From the NCBI RefSeq assembly GCF_041260155.1, contig NC_091944.1:14609772-14673771 (forward strand): 64,000 nt of DNA, written 5' to 3'. The translations under genes and the position numbers were made by a program. The notes under the pieces are model-generated. The model did no database searches. It was not told where the DNA came from and saw nothing but the letters and a program-made list of their open reading frames with translations. Source of the DNA: Ptychodera flava. Taxonomy: Eukaryota; Hemichordata; Enteropneusta; Ptychoderidae. This document shows, in pieces, positions 10,799 to 25,700 of this stretch; position 1 is the stretch's first letter; the number at the start of each line of letters is the position of its first letter.

Positions 10799-13700
10799 AA
10801 GAAATTTCATTTTGGAATTTCACCAAAATGTAAATTCACTATACATTCGTCTATGAGGAAACTACAAATAATTTTTTCCAATTCAAAACTAGGTTAATCT
10901 GTGTGTTTATAGACATTTGATAATTCATTTTAATGTACCTGGTTAGCCTAGGGTGGTAACAATCAGATGTGTTTAAAAGAACTTTGATTTTAGAATTTCA
11001 CTGAAATGTTGATTCACTATACATGGCTGTCGTTGAGGAATATGACACTAAACTGGTCGAATAATCATTTCCATTCAAGGTAATACATTACCAGGTCCAT
11101 GGGTCATTTGTGTTTTACAATTTAAAGCCCCCGTAGCTGTAACTCTTGAAATTTGTTGACCTTAAAAAGGCTTTCTATTTTCTCTGGTTTTCTTTATATT
11201 CTACAAATTTAAAAGATATAGTCTTTTACTACTGAAAAAATGGACAAGACATCTAAATTTAAATTTTAACCGTTATTTTGATTTCCCGCCATTTATAAAA
11301 ACTGGTAATATTACAAAGAAAACAAAGCATATGATGTCCCAGTGGAAAACATTCAGCACTATGCATTATATTGGACTACTCTGTTGTTTCTGTGAAGATT
11401 CCAATGCATATATGCATGACGTATGGTGTTTTTGCTTTATTTGCATGAGGGCGCCATTTTATGTTTGGTCAAACGTTTATTATTTATCTTGCTCAAAATT
11501 GCACATGCAGTCCCAGTGGACAGTTTATTATACTTGTACAAACACCCCTCAATGAGTAGATTCCCACAAACTTGTTTTAGTCTGGAAGTAAAATCACAAA
11601 AATCATGCTAAATGATACAGCTATTGAGCCTTTAGGTAGGACCATCCTGAAACACAGATAGTTAGTGGAGTACCAGATGTCCGGAATGGGTAAGCGTATC
11701 CTGCTAGCATTCTACACCCATCAGGATTGGTCCCAAATTTATCAAAATATTGTACGAAATGATACAGTATGAAAGTATGAATAATTTTTTTAGTCTCCAC
11801 GGACACCGTCCTAGGGGACTTATAGGTTTGGTCATGTCCGTCCGTCCGTGCGGCTGTTCATTCACGCAGATATCTCAGAGATGCTTGGAGCGATTTCATT
11901 CAAACTTAGTACAGGGATTACTCCTTATGTCATACATATGTACGTCAATTTTTGCTGTGATCTGATCCAAAATAACTGATTGAAGGCCATTTTATTAAAA
12001 AAGAGGGGACTATGTCATTGACAATGACTGTTTGAAAAAGAGCTCTATTTGTAGAGCAACTGCATTTAATTGTAAAGATGTTTGTTGCTTAGATCTCTGA
12101 TGGCACACATTGAGATATGTCAGTATTGCATCAGTTAAATTGCTAATTTGCATATTTTATGATTTTTTAGCTACTATAGACTATAGTCTATAGAAGCTAT
12201 TGGGATGGGTATCTGTCCGGCGTCAGTCTGTATGTATGTATGTATGTATGTATGTATGTATGTATGTATGTATGTCCGTTTGTGAGGCGTCCGTCCACTC
12301 AAATATCTTGAGAACCGCAGTACTTACTAATTTGATATTTGTTGTGTAGATGAAAAATATGATTTTGAGAAACTATTTTTTTTAATTTGTTGATATTGTT
12401 GAAAATAGGCAAATTAATGCCAAAAAAGGTGTTTTTGGTAAAAAATCTTCTTCTTCATAACCACTGGTCAGACAGCTTTGTTATTTGGTATACAGGTCCC
12501 TAGGGATAACCCAACTTAGATTTGTTCAAATTCTGATGAAATATGCAAATGTGTATTTTTAAGGAATTTTTTTGTCATTTTTGGTCAAAGTTTGACTTAC
12601 ATTGTATGTAATTCTTGTACTGTATAAACCCTATCAATTCACCCAGAAAAAAATAATTAATATGATTTTAAATAATTGAATTAATTAGGAAATCATCAAA
12701 GCCAAAATAATTTTAGTGTGGAATTATCAGAAAGTTCAACTTTTTTGACAGTTCATCGTGAATTGAGGATTAAAACATGTAAAGGCAACTTTCCTGAATC
12801 CCAACTTTGATATATTCTGAACCACCATTTATGTTATCTAAAAGAAATTGCTCATAATAGTTTGTCATGATAGGGTGGTCAAATAAATAGAGATAGAGAA
12901 AGTTCTAATTTCCATTTATGGTTGACTTGGTAAGGATAAAATAAAATTACTTTCTGAGGAAAAAAATAGAGTGGTCAATTAAAAGAGTGGTCAAAGTGAT
13001 AGGGTTTTTTGGTAAAGCTGGGCTGCCTCATGTGCTATTTATAGCAATTATGCAATCTGTGTAAACAGTGCAATGAAAGTGTAACATGATTCCTTATAAT
13101 GCTTTTGATGACCTTGAACTTCTTAAGTTTCAAACATTTGTCTCTTCAGTGTGCTTTCTCTGAGTACGTACAGTCTCAACTTATTCAACAGAACTTATTT
13201 ACAATGTTAATTTGAAAGTTAAAATGTGCTTGGTTAATAGGATGAAAATACTGATATTAAAAGATAACCAGCTCAAGATTCTTTATAACCTGACAGATAT
13301 GCTGTTTTTTTATGACCTAAATCTTGATTTAAGCAAGTCTTGTTTACTTTAATTAGAATGTAATTAACTCTCGTTTATTTGCTGTTATAGACTAATATAG
13401 TCTGATGAAATATGCAAATCTGTATTTTTACAGAATTTTTTTCCATTTTTGGTCAGGCCATCCTGAAATGAGCTATCAAAGATATCCACCTTCTTCATCA
13501 ATACATGTGTCACAAAAGGTTATTCTCTACATAACACAGCAGAGCTCTGTCAACTGTTGAGTCGCTTGTTTTTTCAAAACCGCTGGTCAGACAGCTTTAA
13601 TATTTGGTTTACATGTCCCTAGGATGACCAAAGTGAGATAATTTCATACAGTCAGGAAATACTTAATTTTGTATCCATGTCCACATAGTAGCTTCAGGGA

Positions 13701-16700
13701 CTTTGTATATGTTTTGTAATTAGGGTGATATGTCCTGAAATACTGCAGCAACGTTGATGGAACTTGGTGCAGGTCTTTAGCACACTGTCTCATAATAGTG
13801 TACAGAGACACTTAGCAGTGTCATGCAACATAATTGCTAATTTGCATATTTAATGAACTTACCTAATTAGTGGGCTATCTCCAGAACCACTTCATCAAAT
13901 TTGATGAAACATGGTACAGATGTTTATCTCACAGTACGGTAATACTGTGTTTAGACATTAAGCGGTATTGTGTCAATTGATTGCTAATTTGCATATTTGA
14001 TGAACTTTCATAATTAGTATGTCTAGAAATGCTGTATCAAATTTGATGAAATGTGGCATAGATGTTGATCTTTTGATGATGTAATAGTGTGCATAGATAT
14101 GTAGAAGTATCATGTCAATTAACTGCCAATTTGCATATTTAATGAAGTTTTGTAATTAGGCTGATATATCAAGAAATTGGTCATCAAATTACATGAAACT
14201 TGGTACAGATGTTGAGTTCAACATTTGAATGAAGACATTTATCAGTGCCATTCAAATTAATTGCTAATTTGCATATTTAATGAAATTTCCTAATTAGTAG
14301 GCTATGTCCAGAAACACTGCATCAATTTTGGTGAAACTTGGTAACAGATTTTGATCTCTCATTACTGTAACACTGTTCAAAGACATTAAGCAGTATTATT
14401 TAAATTGATTACTAATTTGCATATTTGATTAACTCACATAATTAGTATATCTCAAGAAATGCTGAATCAAAATTTGATGAAACTTGGTACAGATGTTGAT
14501 CTTCCAGTAGTGATATGGCATGCAAAGACTTGTAGTAGTGTCATGTCAATTAAGTGCTGATTTGCATATTTAATGAATTTTTATAATTAGGCTGATATGT
14601 CAAGAAACGGTTCATCAAATTTCATCAAACTTGGTACAGATGTTGAGCTCACATATGCTTTAACATTGAACAAATATACTGTGCAGTGTCATGTAAATTG
14701 TTAATTTACATATATACAGGACTTTCCTAATTAGAGTGATATGTCCAGAAAAACCTCAAATTTGATGAAACTTTGTACAGATATTGATCTCATAGTGCTG
14801 TAATACAAGTAATTGACACTTTGCGGTATTGTGTATAAAATGTGGTATTACACGTGATTTGGCAACATCCAGTCGATTTAGGGACTGGTCGTAAATTAGC
14901 AGGGGGGGGAGGGTCGTGGGGATTTCGCAAGAGAGTGGCCGAAAAATCATGACCCTCCCCCAAAATTTAGTCCAAAAATTTCTGACCCTCCCCCAAAGCG
15001 AGGCTGAAAAATTTGTGACCCTCCCCCAGTTTCAAAAGAAAAAAATATTACAAATTGATCGAATCTTCAACGTTCACAAATTGAGGTGGGGATTTACAGC
15101 ACAGGGCAATATAGATAGACACTAGCAAGGGATGCCTGCAAATTTTTTATTTGCTTCTGCTTGTGACAAGAACAAGTCCAGATTTGGATGTCAGCCTTAC
15201 CTAAGAATACTTTCAATGACTCGGTGTCAGTCACATTTGACCGGCATGGGTGCAAACTAATCTTGTAGACAAAAATCTGGATAATTCTATGCTACAGATT
15301 TTTTAGTACTTTTAATAAAAGGGAAACCCCTGATTTCTCTGCCTACACAATATGCATTTCAATTGTTATGATACTGGTTTTAATATACTGTTTAACTCTT
15401 ACACTGTTTAAACTTAGTAAACCAATCAAAGATAAAGGAGTACTGGTATTCTTGTTTCCAGTGTGGTATGGGTGGATTGTTCTGGGGAACACCATAGGAT
15501 AAACTCTATGATGAAATTAATTCATTGTTTGATTTTCTGCACAAGTTTGATGAAATGCTCAATTTTCCATTTTGTCAGCACACTTGTAAATGTGGAACAA
15601 ACCACAAAAAACAGTTTTAAGACTTCACTGGACACAAAAAATGACACCACTGCTCAAGTGTCATCAGGCTATGCTGACAAACTGAATCAATACTGAGCAT
15701 ATCATGCTAAAATACAGCAGCTAATACTGAAAAATTCTGAAATCTTATGGATTTATGTAACTCTGAACTGCAAAGTAAACAACAAAACCAACATCTTGTC
15801 CCTACACCATTGTTTCAAATTAAAGTGACTGACAGGCAAAAATAACAAAACAGCAAACATGGAATTTATCTATTTTCATTGGGCATTAAAGGGACAAAGT
15901 CACTCATTTTTGACAAAATTTTGGTCATTTTAATTTCTGTTGAATATATGCTTTTCTGCTGCTCACTGAAATAGGCTAAATTGCAATCTCTGGTTGTCAC
16001 ATGCTCAACTCATGTGCATGCATGGATATCGCATGTGATCACTTAATAATTTAATTTAAGGTATGTACCAAAAATTGTAGCATAGTAAATTTCACATGTT
16101 AATGTGTTTTATTAAAAGTGAGAATTGAATTGCAATAACCAGAGAGTGAGCATATTTCAGTGAGAATAATCTATCAAAAGAAATTTAAATGGCAAAATAA
16201 TGTCAAAAATTAGCAACTTTGTCCCTTTAACTTGGTACATATCTAGTACAGATTCTTTTAATTCAAGTGTCAAGCAGCATGACCGTTGCACTGTTGAAGT
16301 ATTAAAATGGTGGCAATGAATATTTTTATAATTGGTGCATTGACAAGATAGTACTGTAAAATGTTGACAAAATAGCTTTGTCCAAAGTATCATAATATTA
16401 GCCATTTCTGAACAGGATGTAAGATTACACCACCATGTGAACTCACAAATATTTCCAACATGAAAGTGCAGTCCTCTGCTCAGTGCCAAATCATGTACCG
16501 GTATGTTGTACACCATGGAGGTAGACACCAAGCATAGCATCATGTGAACAAATTTAAAGTCTTGGTACTATAGATGACAGCTAAACAAGATTGGCAGTCT
16601 GCTTGTTTCAAAGCTATTTAAAAACTTTCTTCATATCATACTTGACCCCCTGGACTTGACCTGCAAGCTTGGTACGTACACTGTATTCTGGAAAATGACA

Positions 16701-19700
16701 GTAACTTTAACGTCATTTTAAGTCAGAGATTCGTCATATGTCATATAAGTCATTAATTTCACTCAATTATTTCTGTACGTTCTTCCTGACTGTCAAAATT
16801 GATTGAGGTCTAAGTATTGAAAGTACTTCATTTAATAATTATTTTCATAAATAAGTTTCACTTACAACTGGACTAAATTGTCACTACCTCCAAGTGTGAC
16901 TGTGAACATCATTCTAAAAATATTCAAATAACTTCAACACATTCAAGTTTGTTTACAAGTGTCGCGCTGTACCAAGAAGTTCTCTGGACGTACACTGTAC
17001 ATTTTAGCGTATCATTTTCAGGAAATAAAGGTCTGTATGTTTAAATGATTGACTTATTGATCAGAAGGATTTTGATATTGCAATTCACAAATCTCGGTGT
17101 TGTTTTCCCAAGCAGGAGCGTATCAGTATCATCATGGAGCTACCAAGCTCTGCATGGCAGGGCTGTGTGTTACTGGCGGTATAGTATATGGCCTCCTACC
17201 ACATACCGTATAACGCTGGTAACACACAGCCCTGCCATGCAAAGATAGGAGCTACCACTGTCTTTTGGTGGTACAGTGGTATCATATATTGCTTTATATA
17301 TTGCTTTTTTCGAGTTTAAGCTTTTAGTTTTTAGGGTTTGGTCATATTGACGTTCTACCTAAACACAAGTCCAAATATTGAGGTACAAAGGCAATATTGC
17401 CCTATGCTAGGAGAATATGTGTACCACTGTCGCTACGCGAAGGCTACTTACCCAGAAGAGCTCTCTCTACCGGGTGCATAGGCCTTCACTTTGCGACTGT
17501 AGTTGCACCTGTGTGTGATGAGTATGCCGTTGCTGGAGGCAATCAAAGCAGCCAATATGGAATGGAATAGAGCACACTTATATACTCTACTAAGAGTGAT
17601 TGTAATAAATAATGCTCTTCACTTGGCCATTAAATAAGTCAACTAGTAATAATATTACTAGTTGACTTATTTAATGGCCTTTTGTAATTAGGATGAAGCC
17701 CACATTGTTTTAACGTTTTCACAACCATGGAACTCATCTTTAATCACAGACCCAATTAATGAACATGATTTTTCCTCTTAAAGGACTTGTTATCAACATA
17801 CCCATTGAACAAGTGGGGACTGTGTCATCAACGATGACTTGTCCGATACAAAAGTAGCTAAATCTGTGTATTTATAGATGTCTTATAATTAATTTTAAAG
17901 TACTTGACTAGACTAGGGTAGTTAGAAGTTGATTGTGTGCGAGAAATTTGATTTTGGAATTTCACTGACATGTTGATTCACTATACATTGGAGTCTATGA
18001 GAAAACTATTCAGGTGTCCCCCCGGACTTTGCCGCCCCACCCCCAGCAATAATAACTGAATGCTCCCTAAGAATGAGTATTGTTATGTAGTGTGGCCGGC
18101 TGGAGTTGGTCATAATCGTTCAGTACTTGTATTATTCTCGAAGGTCATTGCTATCCCAGTTACTCATATAAGTTGCCGGTAATAATGCACATACAAGCAA
18201 GTGGTACCATCATCAGAAACTTAAATCATGATATATATTTCTACATGGTTACAATATCTAGGATGGTCGGCTGTCTAAAAAGTCGTGGTCCGCCACAACT
18301 AGCTGTGGGTCCATAGCTGTGGTGTTTTCAGACGGGATTCATGCCTTTTACGGGCTGGTTTTGACTTTTACGATTTTAACCCCACCACCACAGCTATGGG
18401 ATATTCCATAGACTAGCGTCCATGTTCCGCCGCAAGCACCCTTTGCGCAAGTTTGTTCGACGATATTTCGAAAAATTTTCCATCCAAATTACAAATTGCC
18501 AACACTCATCGACAGCTTGATTATTAGAGACTCACCAGACCAGAAATCCGCTCAAAATTCACTGAAATATCGCCTTTTTTCTAAGTTTGCGCGACATGAC
18601 TACACGGAGACCGCCATTTTGCTAGCGTAAAACTGTTGGTCGAGGATCCCTGCAGTACGTCACTACAGTGACGTAGGGCGGTGACCTCTCAACTTCTGAA
18701 CACAAACTAACTTACGGACAGTATCCGCGCGGCGCGCCATGAATAATCATAGATCCAAGGACTGAACTTTTTTCCCCCAAGTAAAAGTTTGGTTTTAGTT
18801 TTGTGAGACTGGGAATGTCCATATGACGAACGATGGTCATCGATATCACACGATGAATCTCTCAGTTTGTGTTTAGAAGTTGAGAGGTCACCGCCCTACG
18901 TCACTGTAGTGACGTACTGCAGGGATCCTCGACCAACAGTTTTACGCTAGCAAAATGGCTGTCTCCGTGTAGTCATGTCGCGCAAACTTAGAAAAAAGGC
19001 GATATTTCAGTGAATTTTGAGCGGATTTCTGGTCTGGTGAGTCCCTATTATGATCAAGCTGTCAATGAGTGTTGGCAATTTGTAATTTGGATGGAAAATT
19101 TTTCGAAATATCGTCGAACAAACTTGCGCAAAGGGTGCTTGCGGCGGAACATGGACGCTAGTCTATGGAATATCCCATAGCTGTGGTGGCGGGGTTAAAA
19201 TCGTAAAAGTCAAAACCAGCCCGTAAAAGGTATGAATCCTGTCTGAAAACACCACAGCTATGGACCCACAGCTACGCCACAACCAAATTATTAGACCGGG
19301 CTTCTCACTTAAGTGAGTACGTGAAAGTCTCCAAGCGTCTACATCTCTGTGCATAAGTGAAGAAGTACGAGTATCAAGAGTAAAATAAAGAATGTAAAGT
19401 TTCTTGAGGGTGTACAACTTAAATAGCTTCCAAATCTGCATATCGTCATGACTTTGGTACATGTATACATCTATAATTAAGAAAAGATGAGTCGGCAAAA
19501 GCATAAGAGAGGAAGGTCGTTTCCATCTTAGTACAATGTCAAACAGGATGAAACAATCTGTTGACCAGAACTTTGAGGACCAGATTTGACATATGGTCAT
19601 TGCTAATGACTTGAGCAGTTTGAACAATACATCGCTAAAACCAACACAAATGGTTACTTCAAAGGCCGGAAAATAAACAAGGAGAGATCATTCTCACAAC

Positions 19701-22700
19701 ACATCACTTGTAGTGTTACTGTCAGTCAAAGTCATTGTCAGTTGATAAAACTAAATTTTAAAGACTAAAATACTAAACATTCAGTGAGAGATGCTAAAGT
19801 ATTAGTTTCACATCAATATCTTTCAGTAAGTCATTATGCAGTATCCGCACCTCAAAAGTGAAAGGCAATCTCTTGCTCAAACTTTCCTGAATAAAACCTT
19901 CAACAATTCTCTTTCCAAATCAAGAATAAAAGTCAGGGGTAACCATGCAAATTTTTGTACTAGAGAAATGAATTACCAAACATTTTTTTACAGATATTTG
20001 AAATTCACAATGGCCACCATCCGTGTATAGGGAAAAAGAAAATTTGCGATTTTCAAAAAACTAAGGCGGTGATATTTTTTCTTATTCCTAGAGCTTTAAA
20101 ATGAGCCCAATAAGCTTTAGATTAAAAAAGAACTGTAAGACTTTAAGACTCTGATTATCTGTCACTAAGACACACCCCACCACACAATTTACTCATTATG
20201 CATTTTTACTGACATGATCTTGTTCTTTCCTATGTTGGATTAAGAATAAGATAACAATCACAATCATACCCATCCATAATAAAGTAACACTAGGTCAAAG
20301 TTTGTGATACATAGTCAATTGTTATAAACATAGACACAAAACAGCACAGAACAGACAGCAAGCACTGGTATACACAGTGAAGTCCAGTTTGGGAAAGAAA
20401 GATATATGGACCTCTTGCAAAGATCAAGAAGTGATGTCACATGTTTCAAAAACTAGTAAGCACCTCCTGCCCCACATGTGGCACCAATCCGCAAGTCAAA
20501 TAGGTAGTGGTCACTAACTAAAGACCTACGTCACTGATGCCATCAGCAATCATTTGTCGAAGAGAGATATCATACTTATCTATGCCTACCAGCTTGTGAT
20601 ACCTGCCCAAAAAGCATTTGAATGTAGAGACAAGTCTTTCTCTGGTGTAACCTTGATTTAACAGTTTGTAAGAGAGATGGCCATGTCTCTCTACAAAATC
20701 ACCATATGCACTGCATGCTCTTGCATATTGAATAAGCTGGGAAATGTATACCCTATAAGCTGATAAGAGTTGAATATTACTGATGAGGTGTGGGAAATTG
20801 ATGATACTAAAGTTGAAATCATCTCTCTTGTCATAGAGCCAAGTAGAAAGGTGACCATCAGAGTCAAATTCAAAGAAAATATCCAGATATGAAGCAGAAG
20901 AGGCCGTCTCTGTAGTTTCTTTAAGCTTCAATTCTGGAGGATAAATCATAGCGAGATAGTCACTGAATCTGGAGTAATTCATTGACATAACATAATCTAT
21001 GTGTGTAAATGTATGGTTGAAAGTTCTAGCAACAGAGACCTTTTTCTGTCTGATTAAGTTCCGGATACATTCTGCCTCGTGAGTACAGAAATAAGTCAGC
21101 AAGCAAGGGAGCACAGTTAGCATCCATATGCAGGAATTCCTATACACTGTTGGAAAATATGTCCACCAAAATCAAGAAATATGTTGTTGATGAAGAAATC
21201 AAGCATACTAATAATGTCTTCCTCTGTAAAAAAAACCTAAGAATTAGTAATATTCTTGACAAAAAATGTAAAAATTATTCCCTAATAATAACTGTTTTTG
21301 TTGAAAAATGCTTGGTTGATGATGTTTCTCATGCGTTCTTTCAAGGTTATTAGCTGCGTTGATTTACCACACAGCTGAAAACTTTTAGCTCTTTCCTCTG
21401 TCTCCACAGGAACCAGTCTAGGTCTGACGTATACTGTTGGTATTGAAATGGTCAGCATATATTTCAAGAGGAAATTAATGATCGCTCTCGGCTTAGCCTT
21501 TGCTGGTTCAGGTGCTGGACAGTTGATATTATCCGTCTTTACGCAATTCTTGGTAGAAACATATGGATGGAGGGGTGCACTAATTATACTTTCGGCGTTT
21601 GAATCCAATATGTGTGTAGCAGGCGCCCTCTTCAGGCCTTTGACCACAGAAGTGAATACCCCCACTGTGCCAGAAAGTTCTCCCCAGAGTGTTGTCGAAA
21701 CGATCACACACCATGAAATTAAAGACTCAAAATTGGACAGCAGTGATGAGTGCTTTCATGACATCACCACTTCTACACTGTCTGAAGTGACAGTGGTAGA
21801 AGAGGAGAAAAAGAAAGAAGATTCCATTTTATGGTCGGTGAAAGCATTTTTAAAAACTGTCTTTGGAGTTCCACTGCTCAAGAAACCCATCTTCCGGTGC
21901 TTGATATTCATAGCAGTTGGATATGGATTTTCCGAGATTGTTCTGGTGATGCATGTTGTAAGTCTTTTGTTAGTCTGCTATGTGCAGTTCCCTGGGTGCA
22001 GTGGGGCATGTACATTGAGGGGTGAGCAAATCCACTAGCTGGAGCTCACGGACTGGCTGTTTGGCAAAACATACCCTGCATCAAATGTAATGTCAATGTA
22101 CCGATATTGCTCATAACAATGCATTGCCACTATAGATAACAGGTAATTTGCATTTTCAGGTTATTTTTTAAATTGTTGCTTGATTGTTTGAAAGGCTGCA
22201 TGAAATTTGATGAACTAGTGCCACTGTGGTGTTTACCATAAGAAAGACACAGACATATTGAAACACATTTAACAGTTTCATGGCAACTAGTCACCGATTG
22301 CTATTTTTGTGAACTTGTGGAAATTAACATGAAGAAAACAAGTGACAAGTGGCATCTAGACTTGCTCAAAGTATGTGGGTATATAATTATCAAAACACAA
22401 TAAATAGAAGATAAACTTAAGTAGTAGTAGGCTGTTGTGTAGATCATGTGATGAATATGATGACCCACATCTATAACTGGCCTGCTGAGAAAAGCCAAGT
22501 GACTAGGGTCCATTCTATGCAGCATCATAAATTACATGAAAATTCAGACTCTCACAGAGATATTTGTATTACATAAGCTTAAATTTTAAATATAAAACAT
22601 CCTGAGATTTTCATGTTTTGTATTCTATAAAAGAAATGTTTTTCCTTATTCTCCTCAGTAATGGATGAAGTACAAAGTATTAGTATTGCATAACAAATGT

Positions 22701-25700
22701 GTTGTTATTTATTCATTGCTGGTGTTGATAAATAATTTCTATTTAGGACTTAAAGTCAGTTATCAGTTATACACAGTGCATTTTGATACCATCTTAGGAG
22801 TTAAAAAAAGAAAACTGTGCTTCATGTAATCAAAGTACTGAGAAATACCAGAAGTTACAATAATGGAGAAGTATTGATTCAACGAATGCTTGTTCAAGAC
22901 CTATAGACAGTGTCACGCCACATATCTAAAACAAACATTGTTTTTCTGTAGGTAAGACGTGCCAGAGACTTTGGAATAGGAGATACACAAAGTGCCTACC
23001 TTCCAGCCGTAATGGGATTAATTCAGTTAATTGGCAGGCCACTAGTTGGGGCCATTGGAAATATACCATGCGTGAAGGCGCATATGCTAGTGGGTGCTGC
23101 GTTGGCATTATGCGGAGCACTTACAGTTGTCAGTACATACATTAAGAGTTATGCTGGTGAGTGTTTGCAAATGTTTAGAATAGATGTTTTTGAAGGAATC
23201 TAATCTACCCCACCAACAATATACAGCCTTATATTTTAACTCCGCTGTCAGCAACATTGAGCTTATCTAATAGGTCGATGTATGTTGTCGTCATGTGTCG
23301 TTCACATCTTTTGTCCATCAACTTTTTACTTTCAAAGCTACCTCTTCAAAAGGGCCAGTCTGATTCCTTTAATATACAGAGTACAGGGCCCCATTGATGA
23401 CCTTAATCAGATTTGTTCAAGTTGTGAGGAAGTATGCCAATTTTATCTTTGAGGCCAATTTTGCTATTTCATCTCCTAAAAGGCTTCTTCAAAAGCTTTA
23501 ATATTTGGTATACAGTTCTCTAGAAATGATCTTATTCAGATTTGTTCAAATTGTGATGAAATATGCAAATTTGTGTTTTTAAGGCAATTTTTGTCATTTT
23601 TGGTCAAAATCTTCAAAAATTTTCAAAACTGCAGGTCAGACAGCTTTGATATTAGGGATAAGCATGTAGGTCCCTACGGATCACCTGTTCTAGATGTGTT
23701 CAAATTTTGCAGAAATATTACTAAAATTTGTATTTTTACAAATTTTTGTCATTTTTGGTATAAATTATTTTTTCCAAAACCACTTTTCTGATAGCTTTGA
23801 TGTTTGGTGTACAGGTTCATAGGGATGATCAAAATGTGATGTATTTGAATTATGATGAAATGTGCAATTTTGTATATTTTGGGTAATTTTTGCTAGTTTT
23901 GATCAATTTATTTCTCAAAAACCACTTGTCTGATAGCTTTAATATTTGGTAGACATGTTCCTAGAGATGATCTTGATGTGATATGTTCACATTTAGATGA
24001 AATCTCCAATTGTTTTTTTGCAGCTATTTTTGCAATTATTGCTCAGGCCATCCTAATGTGAGCTAAAAGATTTCCACCTTCATTAACAACTGTGTCACAA
24101 ATAGTTATTTTCTACATAACACCTGAGCTCTATCGGCTGCCAGGTCACTTGTTTTTATAATAATGGAGATTGTGTGGGACAATTCTATTTTAATTGTGTT
24201 TTTCAACATTTTTTGGCAGATGTTCCTTTCATTTGTTCATAGAGTTACTGAAATCCCTAGTTTTTGAATTGAAATAAAATTCTAAAACTGTGTTTAAAAA
24301 GATGTTTGGATGTATGTTTGTCTGCAATTGCAAATAAATTTTCAGAATGCAGTCCCAATATTTTCAAAATATACCATGTGGCATCAAAGTAATTGTTCTT
24401 TTTCATTTTCTGTTGAGGTATTAAAATAAAAAATACTGTAAATGTAACTATCATTATAATTATTATTATTAGCTCAACTTCTGTATGCTGGCATCGTTGG
24501 TCTTTGCATAGGAGGTTATTTCGTGGGCTTACCATTGACCGTAACACAGTTTTTGGGTCACGAGAATATCGGACTTGGAACTTCTGTCTTAGTACAAATA
24601 CTTGGCATAGTATCACTTGCCAGTGGGCCATTTGCAGGTATGAGATCACATTTATCAGATGGCTGTAGCATACTTTAATTCAAAAAAGATAAAAGAGATA
24701 AAGATAAAAGATAAAACTGTTTCATGAACCGATGAAGAGTACTTTAAGACACAACTGTCCACTGTCCCTTTTAAAGATCAGTCAGTTTAGAATGACATTC
24801 ATGGCTGATTGGTCTTTGATTAGTCAACACTTATTATAGAAATTATCGCAGTTTGCCATCTTAATCGCTGAGACATTTAAGTTTAACTTGAAATTGCAGA
24901 AAATGTACATGAAATTTCAGGAATTATCAGTGATTCACAGCCTAGCAGAGACTGATAGCCGCTTAGCAAACTTCCTTCACAGCAGGACTGGCATATTTGT
25001 GTATCAATCATGGTTTACGTTATACAGCGCTTTTAGAAAATGCACTTGATCTTATATTTAACCATAGACAGTAGAGAAACTTTACCGTCTATGATTTAAT
25101 TCATCTGTTAGTGTGAGTGTACAATTGATATACAATGTATGTAAGGTCTGCTTTGAAGGAGTGTTTTATGAGGGCTGCCAGTCTCAGACAAGCTGGAAGT
25201 TGCTGATATTTGTTGCGATTTCAAGCAACCTTTTAAACGTCTCAGCCATCTGAAAGGCAGGGTGTGATAATTTCTGTGGTACTAAAGGTACAGTATAATT
25301 GGCAGATTAGAGTCCCGGACATGCACATTGTATATAGTTATACAGCAGAGTGCCGGAAGCACTTTGTGTTTGCCAGCAAACTTGCTTACCAAGGTCAGTG
25401 AATTATATGCCATGATCATGATTATAGCGCATTTAAACATTCCTGTTGGCAGTCCAGTATATATTTTGTTGTTTGTTTAAGATCATCCATTCTTCTGTAA
25501 TTAAATATGATGAATGCCATGTCGCCAATAATAATGTAATATTTTAATCGCCAATGTCCATTGTGCTATCAACACTTCTGAAAATAAGACTTCGATAATG
25601 ACAATGTGTCGCCAAACCCCTTAAATTTGACTAAACTGCAATCATTGTCTGATTATTATTTACACACAGATTGTGTTACTTGCAAAAACAAAAAGAATTC

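Noticed and set aside
16157..16543. 128-codon reverse-strand gene
   Set aside because: Overlaps a TTAA MITE, low-complexity composition, no recognisable domain.
19163..19627. 154-codon reverse-strand gene
   Set aside because: Begins outside and runs through the right arm of the foldback element; no domain or splice context.
21958..22038. Extension of gene B exon 3 as one open frame to 22038
   Set aside because: Reads through a gtaagt donor. The next exon continues the protein in phase 0, as in gene C.
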